The notes beneath the pieces are model-generated. The model worked only from the letters and a program-made list of their open reading frames with translations. It made no database searches and had not been told where the DNA came from. A stretch of DNA of 64,000 nt, taken from NCBI GenBank assembly GCA_016490735.1, contig JAEMWC010000036.1, forward strand, positions 458,501 to 522,500, in the 5' to 3' direction. The stretch comes from Pachyseris speciosa. Lineage: Eukaryota; Cnidaria; Anthozoa; Scleractinia; Pachyseridae. Each line of letters begins with the position of its first letter. Within the stretch, counting starts at the first letter, position 1. Made by a program: the position numbers and the translations under genes. This document shows, piece by piece, positions 44,299 to 57,084 of the stretch.

Positions 44299-44679
44299 AT
44301 GATGCAGCGCATTTGCCCAGTTACCAGAGATGGCGTGGTCATCAGTGAACAAACAGAAAATCATATTAGAGAAAGACATTTCGACCCAAGCGGAAATGAT
44401 GAATGGGAGCCTAGCCGAGGGTTCTTTGACAGACACGTCTTTACCCCGGAGACTATCCTCCTTGAAGTTCGCGATCGGCTTCGAAACGGCTTGCAGCCGG
44501 ACGAAAGAAGTGGTAATTGCTACGCATACTACCTAACATTTCCTTTTGTTGTTGGTTTTTTCCCATATCGAAGCCAGGTTCATGTCTTCACTTCCATTGT
44601 AAAAGTCGTGTGCCGCTTTACCGACTGCCAGTACTGTGGTATGCACTGCCGTGTGGTCACCATTTACCCGTGGATGTAA
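44299..44679 (+). CDS. Exon C, open copy: small His/Cys domain protein of unknown family
   Basis: The only intact copy: 126 codons from ATG at 44299 (a second ATG follows at once). Visible features: H22 and H27 in HIRERH, a PSRGFF segment (38-43), a predicted helix 49-65, and a Tyr/Phe-rich core YAYYLTFPFVVGFFPY (75-90). Cys105, Cys110, Cys113 and Cys117 form a possible metal site, and T121-I-Y123-P124 is at the end. No signal peptide or membrane span is seen. The arrangement (His pair in an N-terminal helix, S/R-F, then strand-rich core and terminal T-x-Y-P) is reminiscent of small single-domain RNases of the barnase/EndoU/RelE-like class, but this is inference. A donor-like GTAAAAAC overlaps the stop, so splicing to an exon E is possible; exon E is missing in this unit. 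Upstream DNA differs from the other copies. Confidence 0.6.
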   Translation: MMQRICPVTRDGVVISEQTENHIRERHFDPSGNDEWEPSRGFFDRHVFTPETILLEVRDRLRNGLQPDERSGNCYAYYLTFPFVVGFFPYRSQVHVFTSIVKVVCRFTDCQYCGMHCRVVTIYPWM

Positions 44680-45054
44680 AAACAAAATTGACTTTAAACG
44701 TATCTTGACAAATATGTCAGTCCTTATTCCTCGAAACACAAATAGCACACATTCTTCAAGTCCACCTGGAATTTTCCGCCACCTCACGAAAGGAGTTCTT
44801 TGGAAGCAGAGAGGGATTTATTGAACTGAGAGCTATATCAATAATGTTGTACGCGTCCATGGCAAGTTCCTCTTTGTTCTAAAGAAGGCTTGTTTGTAAA
44901 AGGTGGACTGACAAACCTTAGTAACATAGTTTTCCTATCGCTATTTTTCAGTCAAACCATTTATCTTAGGGTCTTCTTTTCCCAGCCATCAGTAAATAAA
45001 GACAAACGTGGAATATTTCAGTTAAGAGCGTTTGTTTGGTCTACCGTCACGAAT

Positions 45055-46080
45055 ATAACAAATCATTCATTGGGTGGTGTAGTTGCTGTGGTTGGTGAGG
45101 TTGCTATAGTTAGTGTAGTTGTTGTGGTTTTTGTAGATGCTGTGTACTTTACGCAGTTCTGTGGCTAAAGTTGATGAAGTAATTGGCGCAATTACTGTAG
45201 TTCCCGTAGCCCTTGTAGCTGCTTTAAGTGATTTGGTTCTCATTTGTAGTTCCTGTAGTTACTGCATGTTAGTTGGTGTAGATGGTGAAGTTAGTGAAGT
45301 TGCTGTAGATGGTGTAGTTGATCAGTGTAGTACTGCTGTTTGTACAGTTGTTATGGTTGCTGCAGTTGATGTATTTGTGCAATTCCTGTAGTTGGTGCAG
45401 TTGCTGTGGTAAGCATAGTTGCTGTTGTTGTGGAGTTAGTGTAGTTGGTGTAGCTGTTGCAGTTCCTGTAGTTGGTCTAGTTAATGTATGTGCTGTAGTT
45501 ACTGCAGTTGCTGCAGTGTAGTTGTTGTAGTGTATTTACCGCAGTAATAGTTTTGTAGTCGATGTAGCTGTTGTAGATTGTGTACTTGATGTAGTTGGTG
45601 TAGCTGCACGAGTCGGTTTGGTTGGTGTAGTTGGTACAAACTGTGTAGTTGCTGAGTTAGTGTCGTTGCTGCAGCTGGTGTGGTTGCTGTAGCTGGTGCA
45701 GTTGGTGTACTTGGTTTGTTTGCCGCATTGGGTGCAGTTTGTAAAGATGCTGTAGTTTCTTTGGTTGGTGAAGTTGGTATAGACGCTGTAATTGCTGTAT
45801 TTGGCAGCCTTGATGCAGTTGGTGTAGATGCTTAAGTTGGTGTGGTTTCTGTAGTCTGTGTAGTTCCTGTAATTGGTGTGTTCGTGCAGTTGGTGAAGTT
45901 GTTTTAGATGGTGTAGTTGCTGCTGTGTATGTACCGGCCGTAGTGGCTATTATTGGTCTGCATGATGTTGATGTCGTAGTTGGTGTAGTAGTTAGAGTAG
46001 TTTCAGCTGTAATTGTTAGTTAGTGTAGTTGGTGTTGTCCCTATATTTGCTTTTGCTGGTCGTGTAGTTGGTGTAGTATT
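45055..46080. repeat. Val-coding minisatellite, array 4
   Basis: Paralogue of array 1. Apparent Val-rich ORFs on + are not called. Confidence 0.8.
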
Positions 46081-48633
46081 AAATATAAAACAGTTGCGAA
46101 AAAAGAATTCTCAGCACCTTGCACAAGTTCAGTATTGGCAACGTAAACATCGTACTATCCGTACTATCAGATCAGGAGCCCTAATTTTAAAACGGATATT
46201 TTGGTTGATGACCAGGAGCACTCCTTGTTTATTTACCAAAACCGAACACTATTTTTCTCTTAATATGAATCTAGACACGGACACACCACTTAGTAGTTTA
46301 ATTTCATCGAGGAGGCTTCATAATTTATGTAGAGAGGGGCTATGATGATTTTGTGGCGGGGGAGGGTGTTACGATTTTTCAGCAGTAGGTTCTAGTTTGG
46401 CAAGGCATAAAGGGGGGCCATAGAAAAATCACTTGCTGAATCTGTACAAAACAATTCCTCTGCCATTGTATGTATTCATTGGCAACTCATTTTAATGAAA
46501 ATGAGCTCACTTTATAGTAGCTTGATCTCTTAAAACTGAGTTTCGTTTCTAAATTCAGTGTTCAAACGTAACTTGTTACATAAGAAGTTTTAATGATCAA
46601 TGTGATGGAAGTGGTGATAAAGCTAGGCTCAGTTTAGAGCAAAACTTGATGCACTAGTCCACTTCAAGTGCTGCGCCTTTTCTTTGCCGGTGATGGTGCA
46701 AGTTCACTATTACCTCCAACACTCTTACTCACACTCTCACACTCACTCTTACACACCATAATTCCTTTACTTTCACTACACCATGTTTGTCCCACAGTGG
46801 ACAGTGCCTTCCCCATCACTTTCAGAATCATCGTTGGAAATGGATTCGTTAGTTTCTAAAAGGAGCTGATCTGTCACTGTCATTGCCACTAATTAATCCC
46901 TGTCCTCTAACTTCTAGTAAATGACTCGTTATTGGCGCTATCTTTCCGCTTTAGTTTTAACGTCTGGACGAGAATGATTTTTCAAGTAGGTGTCAAGTTA
47001 AAAATCATAAAGAGATTTCAACCCTCCAGTAAGAAGTAACTCTTCCCAGTTGTAATGCTCACAGTATTTCGATGTGACCATCCCTGAAAAACGTTTGAAT
47101 GGCATATGCTAGATTGGAAAGACTAGGCGCATTTGCATGGAATCTTAAAATGATTTATTGGCTAACCAAACAGCCATTTTTTAAATATTGTTTACATGAT
47201 AAAATCACTGTATTCCCTAAACCCATGCAGTGAATATCAGTTGTATTGATCCTTTTAATATCAAAAGAATTATCGAATATGTCATGAAATTTCAGATTTT
47301 GAGACTTGACAAGTACTTGTGCCAATGATTTTAGGAGGTATCAAAGTTAAACAGAGTGGTGATCAGAAAAGAGGGTCGTGGTTTTTGCTATGGTTTGTAG
47401 GGTGTCTCATAGGTAGGGCCAGAAAAAATTCCGTTAGAACATCAAGACCGGAGGGGCTCCCAAACGTGCAAGGGAAAAATGGAAATCATTATAGCTCCCC
47501 CTCCCCCCCCCTTAGAACAGCCTTAGTAAACTTATTGAGTATTGCAACACACACACTTTTATACCTAAGCCAAAAATTTGCAACCGCCCTTAGAGTCAAT
47601 TCCACCACATGTATTCTTTAACAATCTTTGAAGCTTTTTTAGTATCATAAAAAATTCTTTGTCTTGGGCCATTTCAGCTTCAATAGAAACTAAATGCAAA
47701 CTTTGGTGTTTGTTAATGAAATAAAGGTCACTTCTGAAGATGCATGTTGTAGCATACAAGTTTTTAAGAGAAATGCATTTTATGGAAATGTTTCTCACCG
47801 CAGTTTGTGTTTTGTTCTTTTGAAACTTTTGTAGTCTTCGCTGTCCCACCCACCTTCTTCCAGCCGGATAGCTATGATTTCTTCGTTATAACTAATCATT
47901 ATGTCCTTATGTTTGCAATTTTATTTGTGAGATGGACCTCTAGCACGTAAGTTGTAGTTTGTTTCAATGAAGTGATCCATACATTTTGCATAGTGGAATA
48001 TGTATGGATTTAGTAACAGCCTTTCCCCAGGTACCAAATGTTGCTGCCAACCGGGTTACTGCGGTTTAGTTCTTGTAGAATTATGAGCTAGTGTGGAAGT
48101 CTTATTTTCAGATTTCTTCTTTACGTTTATGCGCATGCATTTGCCTTTTGAAGCTATGTCATCAAAGTATTTGGCGCGCTCCCGCGGTCTCCCCTCCACC
48201 CTCCCCCCCACACACGCCCCCCACCCTATCTCCCACCTCCTCCCCAAGCTTCCCAGCATTCCATGCGAGATATCACTTCTACCCAGTCGCGCCCATCTTG
48301 TATTAAAAGTGGACGCGATTCATGTCTACGTGGCTGGCTGTCGTAGGAATTTGTAGTTAGGTTACCCCTCAGACGATCATGGGCTCTCTCAGGCAGGAAT
48401 TGAAACAAGACTATCGCCTATTGGTGAGTCAGAGCTAGCACGAAGCTGCGACGCCCCCGCTTTCCACCCTATAAGAGGATCATGAGCATTTAAAACAGAT
48501 TCCTTTTTTGTTCTCTTTTGCCAGGTTGATGATGCAAGTTAATGGTGGTGATAAGTGGAGCTGAAACTGATCCATTCAACCAAGATCGCTCGTCGTCTGT
48601 TTGTAGCCGAACCTAATGCATTCAATTAAGTAC
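46081..48633. other. Non-coding, collinear with 2.37-4.69 kb
   Basis: Contains the empty TTAA site at 46260-46263 for the element at 25343-26376, and a TATA-like CTATAAGA near 48470. No gene seen up to the exon at 48634. Confidence 0.5.
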
Positions 48634-48760
48634 ATGAAACGTTCGGCGTCTGAATCAATTGAGGACGACGGCTATTTTAACTTGGAAGGGCTCAGCCATT
48701 CTTTTCGCCTGGACGGGACGGGAATTTCGACTGGCTTTGTTTCAGACACCGAACCTAAAC
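48634..48760 (+). pseudogene. Paralogue of the MKRSASES exon, frameshifted
   Basis: ATG and about 38 codons match the exon at 4691. A 16-bp deletion before the possible donor GTATGA changes phase and brings a stop (RMN-stop) if unspliced. Probably a decayed duplicate, unless copy A is the one with the insertion. Confidence 0.5.
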
Positions 48761-50534
48761 GTATGAATTAGTTTTACTCAGAACTGTGGAACTGAAACTT
48801 ATGCACCTATCAATGATAATCCCGAAGAGGGGTGGGGATACGGGATGGGGTGGTGACATTTCCTGCTCTGGGTGGGGAATTCTGACAAACTTTGGCCCCA
48901 AAATGGGGAAACTTGAAAACTGAAGAAGTATTCAGCAAAGACCGTTTCCTAAGCTTGGACTTTGCCATCATGACGGTAAAATACACGATGCGATGACCGA
49001 CATAGCAGAGCCCGGATACAAGTGACTTGCCATCATGAAAATACCCAAACGTCCCATCAGGCATTAACAAGATAGAGGAAAGAAAGGTAAGGAAAATTGC
49101 CCAATCTATAAAAGTTACTGTAAACCACTGGTTTCTTCCAGTGTTCTTTCATTCCTGTCGTTAAATGAAAAAACGACCCGGAGAGCATTTACAGGTCAAC
49201 TTCTTGGATCTTAATCCCTACAGTAGGGAACTTTGAACTCGAAACTTTACCCCAGGGTGGGGAGATTTGACACAAAATTTGCATTTCAGATCAAAGTCCC
49301 CTCCCCATCCCACATCCTAACCCCTTGGGACGACTAACATTGATAGGTGTATTATGTAATTTATGTCTGTCTGTTCTCTTTGAGCATTAATTTGGCCATA
49401 ATCTTAAAATGCACTTGCAGGTTTATCTCTGGTAGTTTGCTAGATAGGGAAGTGATATGGCCCTTGAAAACAATTCCCTGGGTGAGGATTTTGACACGAT
49501 GCCTTTCTCCATGGTAGAGGGTTTGATATTGCTGCCATTTTGGAGGAGCTTTAAGTTTTGCCATTATAGACTTTGTACTTTTGCATGCTCTACCACTATC
49601 AACTGTGCTTTGACAACCAAAAGCAAGGTAAATATTAGTTTTCTTCCATGAGATATTGCTTATGTAGATTTCATTTCAATCTTTGAATGAATCATCAGAT
49701 ATGGGTTAATTTGCGAGTAATGTTTTAACTTTCCTCTCTATGTGTAAAATACAGACTGAATAAACATGTCTACTGTGCAATTAATTTTAGCCCAAGGCAG
49801 GATTTGACATTCCTTTAAGATCTGAGGGTAGGAAATTTGATTCTGGCATCCATGAAAATGCCAATTTCCCCAGGGTCTGTCCCCGTCCCACCCACCCTGG
49901 GGCTTAACATTGCTAGATGCATAAAGTGCAGTGTTTATTTCAATAATTTGAACAGCTTACTTTGTTCAGCTTTTTTTCAACAAGTTAGAATACGCTTGCA
50001 TCCAGTAGGATATTTTGGGTTCACTCTTAACCCAAGAATTCTTCTTCTGTGAAAAACATCAGGCCTAGTTTGCCTTCAGATTACTGGCAATCAGATTTAA
50101 AAAAAAACTATCCTTGATTGGCCCTGTAAAAGATATCAAAACTTTTAAGTTTGGTTTTAGGCTTGTTCTCATCACTGTTCTACTTTATATTTGTTGTTCT
50201 ATCATACTTGATGACAGAATTTGCTCGTGCATATTTGAGTCATGCTCTGTTTAATGATTACCATATTTACATTTCTGTATACGAGTAAGAAGTGATATTT
50301 CATAATGTAAGCAAGAGAGACTTCTAAATCCATGCAGCTGTTCTTGTGTAAAGCTTGACTGCTTATTAAGCTTAAGCTTTCTGTTATCACTAATTTGACT
50401 TTGATGATTGCTGTTATAAACTTTTTATAATGAACGTACTAATCAACATCTGGGGAAGGAACATAATTGCTGAGAGGTGTCAGTAAAGGGGAATGTGTTG
50501 TTCTTTGCAAGTTTCATTCTTACATAATTTTTAA
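48761..50534. other. Non-coding, collinear with copy A
   Basis: 49513 onward aligns with 5450 onward; 50.10-50.42 kb is the right-arm homologue of the copy A inverted repeat. No gene seen. Confidence 0.45.
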
Positions 50535-50784
50535 AGTCCCGTTCAAACGGTCATGATAGCTGATGATAGTTGATGATAGTTTCAACTATCATTTACTATC
50601 ATTGACTATGATGTCAGTCTGTGTTCAAGGGTAAAAGCTATCATCAACTATTGTTTTAAATTTGAACATGTCCAAACTGCATGATAGTTGATGTTAGTCA
50701 GTGATAGTGCATCATGATAGTCCGTGTTCAAACATGCATGATAGTTAAAGCTATCATCGACTATCATTACCGTTGGAACGGAGC
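50535..50784. mobile_element. 250-bp TTAA-flanked MITE rich in ATGATAGT
   Basis: The ends AGTCCCGTTCAAACGG and CCGTTGGAACGGAGC are inverse, with TTAA at 50531-50534 and 50785-50788. The interior is made of GATAGTTGATGATAGT-type words. Copy A (about 6630-6645) has no insertion. Confidence 0.85.
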
Positions 50785-52209
50785 TTAACTTAAGTATTAC
50801 AGTATACAGTTTACATGTATCCTGTTTAGCAGGTATCATTGTGTTGTAATGCATTAGGCAAAGTTTTTGCAGCTCTGTACTTTGTGGACTCCCAGAACAC
50901 TGATTTGCTGGCAAACGAAATGTTTAAATTAAAGGTTAAGTTTTGATTGAAATGATCAGGGGCTAAGCCATAACAATCAGTGATGAGTTGTTTTGTATCG
51001 TTCAGGGCTTAAACATACAGATCAGACAGATTACACTACCTTTAGGATACTTTACTAAATTAGGTCTTAGAAGATTACAGTGTCGGTTGGTAAATAAAAA
51101 TGAGTTGTTAAGTTAAAGTGCTTTGCTCATACTCATTTTTTAAGTTTTAGTAATTGTAACTTATACAAAACAGCAATTTGTTATTTGCAGTAAGTACTCA
51201 AAACCATAACATCAAGACAGTCTCTAAGTCTCAGGGTTACACATCTGTTTGAAGCTGAATCACTAGCCACCAAGCTAGTTACATTTAGATATCTAGTAGT
51301 AGCCCAAAGCAAGTCTCAGTAGCCCAAGCTCCTTCCCAGCATCTTGGTTACTGTAAGGGTGGCCATGCTTAGGAAGACCATGTGCAGATTGAAATCTTGA
51401 GGATTTCAGTTGACCACAGCTTTCTGGTTGAGACCATATGGAATGGTACTTGTCAATACCTCCTTTATTGTCATTCTCATTAAAATGTTTATCAGTTATG
51501 AAATTTGTCTTCTTATTGGTTGTGAAGTTCAGATAATTGAATGAAATTCTATTAGCCCGACTCCATTTGTACTAGCCTCAGGATACTGGGCTAGGATGGA
51601 GATGTCAAACCCTCGTCTTACGGTCAGTAACGTAACCAATATTATTTTGTTATTCTCTGGCATTTTTATAATGACATGCAGCATTCCTAAATTAAATACC
51701 GGTACCCAAAGTTGATTAGCTTAACTTTACCATTAGGGGAGTGCTCTTACCTAACAATTTCTGTGGATAATACAATGATAATATGTTTTATGTTCTTCCT
51801 TTAGCAAATTTATTGAGTAGGATTCACAGGATTAATGCCTTATTTTGAGTGGAATTCAAGAGACTACACAGAGCTTGGTATCAGTACTCTATATTGACTT
51901 CTTAATAAATAATAAAACTCACATAAATTTTAAAGATGTTTATATCTTAATTGTTTGTCCAGTGTGAAAGTGGTGGTATAATAGACAGTTATTTTGTATG
52001 TTCCATATATACATTTTAAGTATAAATTTGGAACTATGTTTTGCCCCAAAAGCATACAAAAAGCATACCTCCTGTGTAATATTACTACTGATTCAATGAC
52101 TTTCGAGATTTTGAATACAAAATATTTGCAGCAAATGTGGGGGACCTAAAGTTGTATACTTTTACTGAAGAAACCATTTAATTATAAGTGGCATAGAACG
52201 ATGTAAGCT
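50785..52209. other. Non-coding, collinear with 6.64-8.40 kb
   Basis: No gene seen; lacks the CAT-rich tract of copy A. Confidence 0.45.
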
Positions 52210-52618
52210 TATAATTATCCTTGTAGAATCCAACACTATTTATTGATTATGTAAATGCTATGTCAGAAAACTATTTAAATGGTATTTCGGGCATATTTTA
52301 TAACTGTTTTAGAAATCATACAAGGTCATATATTTAAGGACTATGTTAGTGCTATGATTTTGCTTTTTAAAATGAATTTAGATCCTATTTTTTTACTATT
52401 CAAATGGAACCATTAAATAGTCTATTTAAAAACAATTTTTTTAGCATAGATTACTAACCAAGTAGTTTTTATAAGCAAAGGAAATAGACTTCAAATAGCA
52501 TTAAAATAGGTTTTAAGTAGTCATGAATTGTGTCATGAAAAAGAACTAAAATAGTATTTAAATAGCTGTAAAATAGATTTAACATATAACATGGGCATCA
52601 ATGGAGTTTGAACACGTT
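52210..52618. repeat. AAATAG/ACATAG-rich degenerate repeat
   Basis: Start of the copy-B-specific insertion. Words such as TTAAATAGT, ACATAGCATTGACATAG and AAAATAG recur at irregular spacing, and again at 56570-56755 and 57085-57460, so they bracket the insertion. Confidence 0.6.
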
Positions 52619-53401
52619 AAAAATATAATTTACATAGCATTGACATAGAGAGAAGTAAGAAACTTGACACTACCTCCCGCTAAAATACGAATTAAATAGC
52701 TTTAAAATAGATATAACATGCATTATAAATAGGCTTTGAAACATGGGCATTGGTAGAGTTTACATAGATTTTAAATATCATTTACATAGCATTGACATAG
52801 GGAAAGATAACTGGAGATTCAAGCCAAAAAAAGTCCAGCTGAGTATCAAACCACAGTCAACAACAGTAGACCGAGAACTCTATCAACGAAATTCAAGGTT
52901 TATAAATAAAAATTAAGAGCAGTTTTCTTTGCAAGAACATGGGGGTGTCAACTTTGTCAAAAAGAAAATAAACAAATAAATAATAAAAAAAAAAAAAGCT
53001 CCAAGCTAGGTGAAAAGGGCCAGGTAACAACAACCATCACGACTCAAAAGTTCAGTAAACATGTTTTATGGGTCTTAAAAGAGAATAGTGTAGGGACATG
53101 TACTGATACCCTGTTTTTAGTAGCCTCTTGGTGAATGAGGGTGTTGCAGTTCAACCTTAAGGCCTGCTTAATGCTTAATGCATGTATAGTTAATGTATGG
53201 GGCTGTGTGGAAATCATTCCCTATTATCTGTCTCAAAACCAGGCAAGAATAAAAGGTATGCCATATTTAAGGCAGCCAGAAAACAACAGCTCTCCAACTC
53301 ACTGAACTTCTCTGATGTGCATATGGTGAAAACATTAAGAAAATAGCTTTCTATGACTGTCACTCCAATAACTTGTCATATAGTGCAGTGGGCAACCTCT
53401 A
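52619..53401 (+). repeat. Direct repeat, unit 1 of 2
   Basis: ATTTACATAGCATTGACATA to GTGGGCAACCTC, repeated at 54418-55421 with high identity. The second unit has about 170 bp extra after AACGAAATTCAA (54688 to about 54915) before homology resumes at AAGGTTTATAAATAAAAATT. Confidence 0.85.
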
Positions 53402-53434
53402 TCCGGTCATGACAAAACACAGACTGCAGACCGT

Positions 53435-54343
53435 GCAGACCATGGAGACGGAAATTTTTTGATTGCTTATTTTAACTCTGATTTGCATTTGATTGAGGTG
53501 TTTATGATTTCTTCGTACTCTTTTGGTAACATTGCAATGGTTTCCATTTTTTTGACCGGCTCGCAGCATAATTTTAGCCTTTGAGAATGCACTGTAAATT
53601 TCTCACAGGACAAACTAGATCCGCACAGTCATGGCAAGGATTTCCATATCTTTTAAACAAAGAATATTTCTCAATCTAAACCTGTGTTTACTTACGGCTA
53701 ATTTCTTTTGTAGTTCAATCGTATGTTACTTCTGCCGATCTGTTTCGATTTGAACAGCTTGTCTAGCCGCCGTTTCTTATCCATTCGCTTGCTGGCCGTT
53801 CAGCTGTGCGAATGGATACCGTGTGGAAAACGCTTGGTTTACAGTATCCCATAAAATAAATCACAAAGGGATGAATTCACAGGTTCGCTACTGAACTTGG
53901 TTTAATTGTCTCACAGGTTCAACGACCAAAAGGTTCCAACACAACTCATCTCAATTGCTGGCTCGATCGATAAAATATACAGCCCTCAAATCACAAAAAG
54001 TCTTCGATTATACTTGACATTCAACTTGTCACCACAAAATCAGTCACTTAGAATTGATTGACCTGACAGCTCATTGTCACGCAATTGGTGAGCCCCAGTT
54101 TACGACAAGCGAAAAGAATGCTTTCGCGTGAGAGGCCAAAAGTTTATCTCTACTGTTTGTGTTTTATTTTCCTCAAAATTGTTGCTAGGTAACAGCTCGA
54201 AATACGTTATGTGGTGTCCAAAAAATGGAAATGGTTCCAATGTCACCAAAAGAGTAGGAGCAAAGTATAAATACCTCAATCAAATGTAAATCGGAGATTT
54301 TTTTTTTAAGCAATCAAAAAAATTTCCCAGTCTGCATGGTCTA
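53435..54343. mobile_element. TIR element between the direct repeats
   Basis: Inverse ends of about 125 bp: GACGGAAATTTTTTGATTGC... near 53446, and the inverse of ...GCAATCAAAAAAATTTCCCA near 54310. The TIRs include TACTCTTTTGGTAACATTG / its inverse. No transposase is recognised in the roughly 650-bp interior. Confidence 0.75.
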
Positions 54344-55895
54344 AATCAAAATCGCGATTTGGGATGTGTGATATTTCACAGCGTCCTTCTCTTGCAATTG
54401 AACTACATGGTGGGTCTAATTTACATAGCATTGACATAGAGAGAAGTAAGAAACCTGACACTACCTCCCACTAAAATAGGAATTAAATAGCTTTAAAATA
54501 GATATAACATGCATTATAAATAGGCTTTGAAACATGGGCATTGATAGAGTTTACATAGATTTTAAATATCATTTACATAGCATTGACATAGGGAGAGATA
54601 ACTGGAGATTCAAGCCAAAAAAAGTCCAGCTGAGTATCAAACCACAGTCAACAACAGTAGACCGAGAACCATATCAACGAAATTCAAAATACTTTATTTT
54701 ACGCAATTCATTCCAAAAAAATATTTTATAAATCTTGTTCTGAAATAACTATGGAGAAAAAAGTTCAAAAGTTACAATGGAAGCCTAAAACCTGTTTTTT
54801 TTTAAAAAGCAAAGGGTTGTCCTCTTCCTTCACCATCTTTTGTCCCTGAAAAAAAAATCAGTCAATATTTATTAGAACCTTGCATGGAAGTACCAGAAAT
54901 TATCAAATAGGTCGCAAAGGTTTATAAATAAAAATTATTAGCAGTTTTCTTTGCAAGAGCATGGGGGTGTCGGCTTTGTCAAAAAAAATTAATAAATAAA
55001 TAAATAATAATAAAAAAAGCTGCAAGCTAGGTGAAAAGGGCCAGGTAACAACAACCACCACAACTCAAAAGTTCATTAAAACATGTTTTATGGGTCTTAA
55101 AGAGAATAGTGTAGGGACATGTACTGATACCCTGTTTTTAGTAGCCTCTTGGTGAATGAGGGTGTTGCAGTTGACCTTAAGGCCTGCTTAATGCTTGATG
55201 CATGTATAGTTAATGTATGGGGCTGTGTGGAAATCATTCCCTATTATCTGCCTCAAAACCAGGAAAAAATAAAAGGTATGCCATATTTAAGGCAGCCAGA
55301 AAACAACAGCTCTCCAACTTACTGAACTTCTCTGATATGCATATGGTGAAAACATTAAGAAAATAGCTTTCTATGACTGTCACTCCCGACCAATAACTTG
55401 TCATATAGTACAGTGGGCAACCTCGATCTGCTGAATGGTTTTACTGTTTGAGAATGATGCGAAATATTTTGGATACCTGTACGTGGTTATCGAAAATGTT
55501 CCCACGTAGACCTAAGTTTATATTAATCTTATTTAATCTTAGAAATCAGCACACCGTGCGAGGAGTAGCGAGCTAGCAATCCATGCCACACGATAAATGC
55601 CAGGCTAACTGATCTTCTAAACGTTCTCACGTGTTAAACAGCCATTCCAGTGGAAACTTGCAAATCGCTCAACAGCTAAGCTTAATAAGAAACTTATAAA
55701 GCTTTAAACGTACCTTGATCGATGCAGAACTTCAGATGAACTTGAACGTCAAACTGACTCATGGAAGAAACTCAACAGCACACTCAACAGCAAAGTCTAG
55801 AAACGAAAGTCTAGCCACGAAGGCCCACCATGTAGTTCAATTGCAAGAGAAGGACGCTGTGAAATATCACACATCCAAAATCGCGATTTTGGTTT
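54344..55895. repeat. Second direct repeat plus inverted short block
   Basis: 54345-54415 (GCGATTTGGGATGTGTGATA...) is the inverse of about 55815-55887. Between them lies the second direct repeat (54418-55421). The layout suggests a composite insertion assembled by nested events. Confidence 0.7.
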
Positions 55896-56755
55896 AGGAA
55901 GGCAAAGGTTTCCATTGGATCTTGAAACATCACACCTTCTTTGAAGTTTCACCGCGTTACAAGCCGACAAACGTAAATCCTTTTGAAAGAAACTGGGTAA
56001 CCTGGCAACTTTGTAACCAGGCAAGAATAAACATGGCGGCCACGAATTGCGATCGTTCTGAATGCTAACAGTACAGATAAAATGTCGACCTCAAAGTGGA
56101 GAAACGTTGGTTGTATGACTCTAAAGCTGAAATACCAAAAACTACTAAATGGCGACGAAGTAGGGAATTCATTTAACCAACTGTTGATGATGATATTCGA
56201 CTAAGAGACGTAGGGCAAGGCGGAACAGCTCACAGGATTGGCTGAGAAAACAATAAACAAACAACAGAAACAATGGACCCTAGCCCTGAAATAATGGAGC
56301 TGCGTGGTAATAAGAACCAATAAAATAAGAGGTTACTGAGAGGTGCGTGGCATCTGAGGGCAAGACCTTTGGCATGGCCATTGACTTGGAAACAATAATG
56401 CAAGCCTACTTTAGTTAGAATTTAAGGTGACAAGGTGTTGAAGATAAATAATTGGAGAATAGTTTCCATAATATCAATTTCACCATTTTTTAATAAGTTA
56501 CCGTATCCTACACAGTAGCTCAGTTGTTTGAACTTTAATCCTGCTAAGATGTGAAATCCATGACAGAGATTACGTAGACTATTCAAATTCTATTTGATTT
56601 CTCACCAAAAATACTCAGGGAACCAAACAGCTTTTAAATAGCACATTTCTGTAGCATTTAAACAACAGAAAATTGAGACCTATTTTAATGCTATTTTGTT
56701 GGCTCACAGTGATGAATAACACCTGGAAAATATGTTTTAAATAGCATCTATTTAT
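55896..56755. other. No gene seen
   Basis: Unique sequence, AAATAG-rich from 56570. Confidence 0.4.
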
Positions 56756-57084
56756 GCACATGTCATCGGCTTCCCTGTGGGGTCGACCCCCGGGACAACC
56801 AGGGAGATATGTGGGGGAATACAAGGAGATGAATGGGATTCTTTCCCCGAGGGTAGGGGAAAATCTTTACATTGTTTTACGATTAATGATTAGGAGGTGG
56901 GGGAATTCACAAGTTTGAAAAGGATGTCACAGGGATTTTCAGCTGAGAAACACCTCACCCAGGGGACTTTGTCTTGAGAGATTCCCCGACCCCCCGGGGA
57001 AATTCCCCAAGTTTGCTTGACTGATTTTACAATCCCCCTGGTTAGCCCAGGGGTTGACCCCACGGGGAAGCCGATGACATGTGC
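56756..57084. mobile_element. 329-bp TIR element (GCACATGTCATCGGCTTCC)
   Basis: Inverse ends of about 49 bp, GCACATGTCATCGGCTTCCC at 56756 and its inverse ending at 57084. The interior is G/C-run rich with GGGGAATTCCCC-like words. It is inserted in AAATAG-rich sequence: TAAATAGCATCTATTTAT on the left and CTATTTAAAC-type phrases to the right. Confidence 0.8.
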
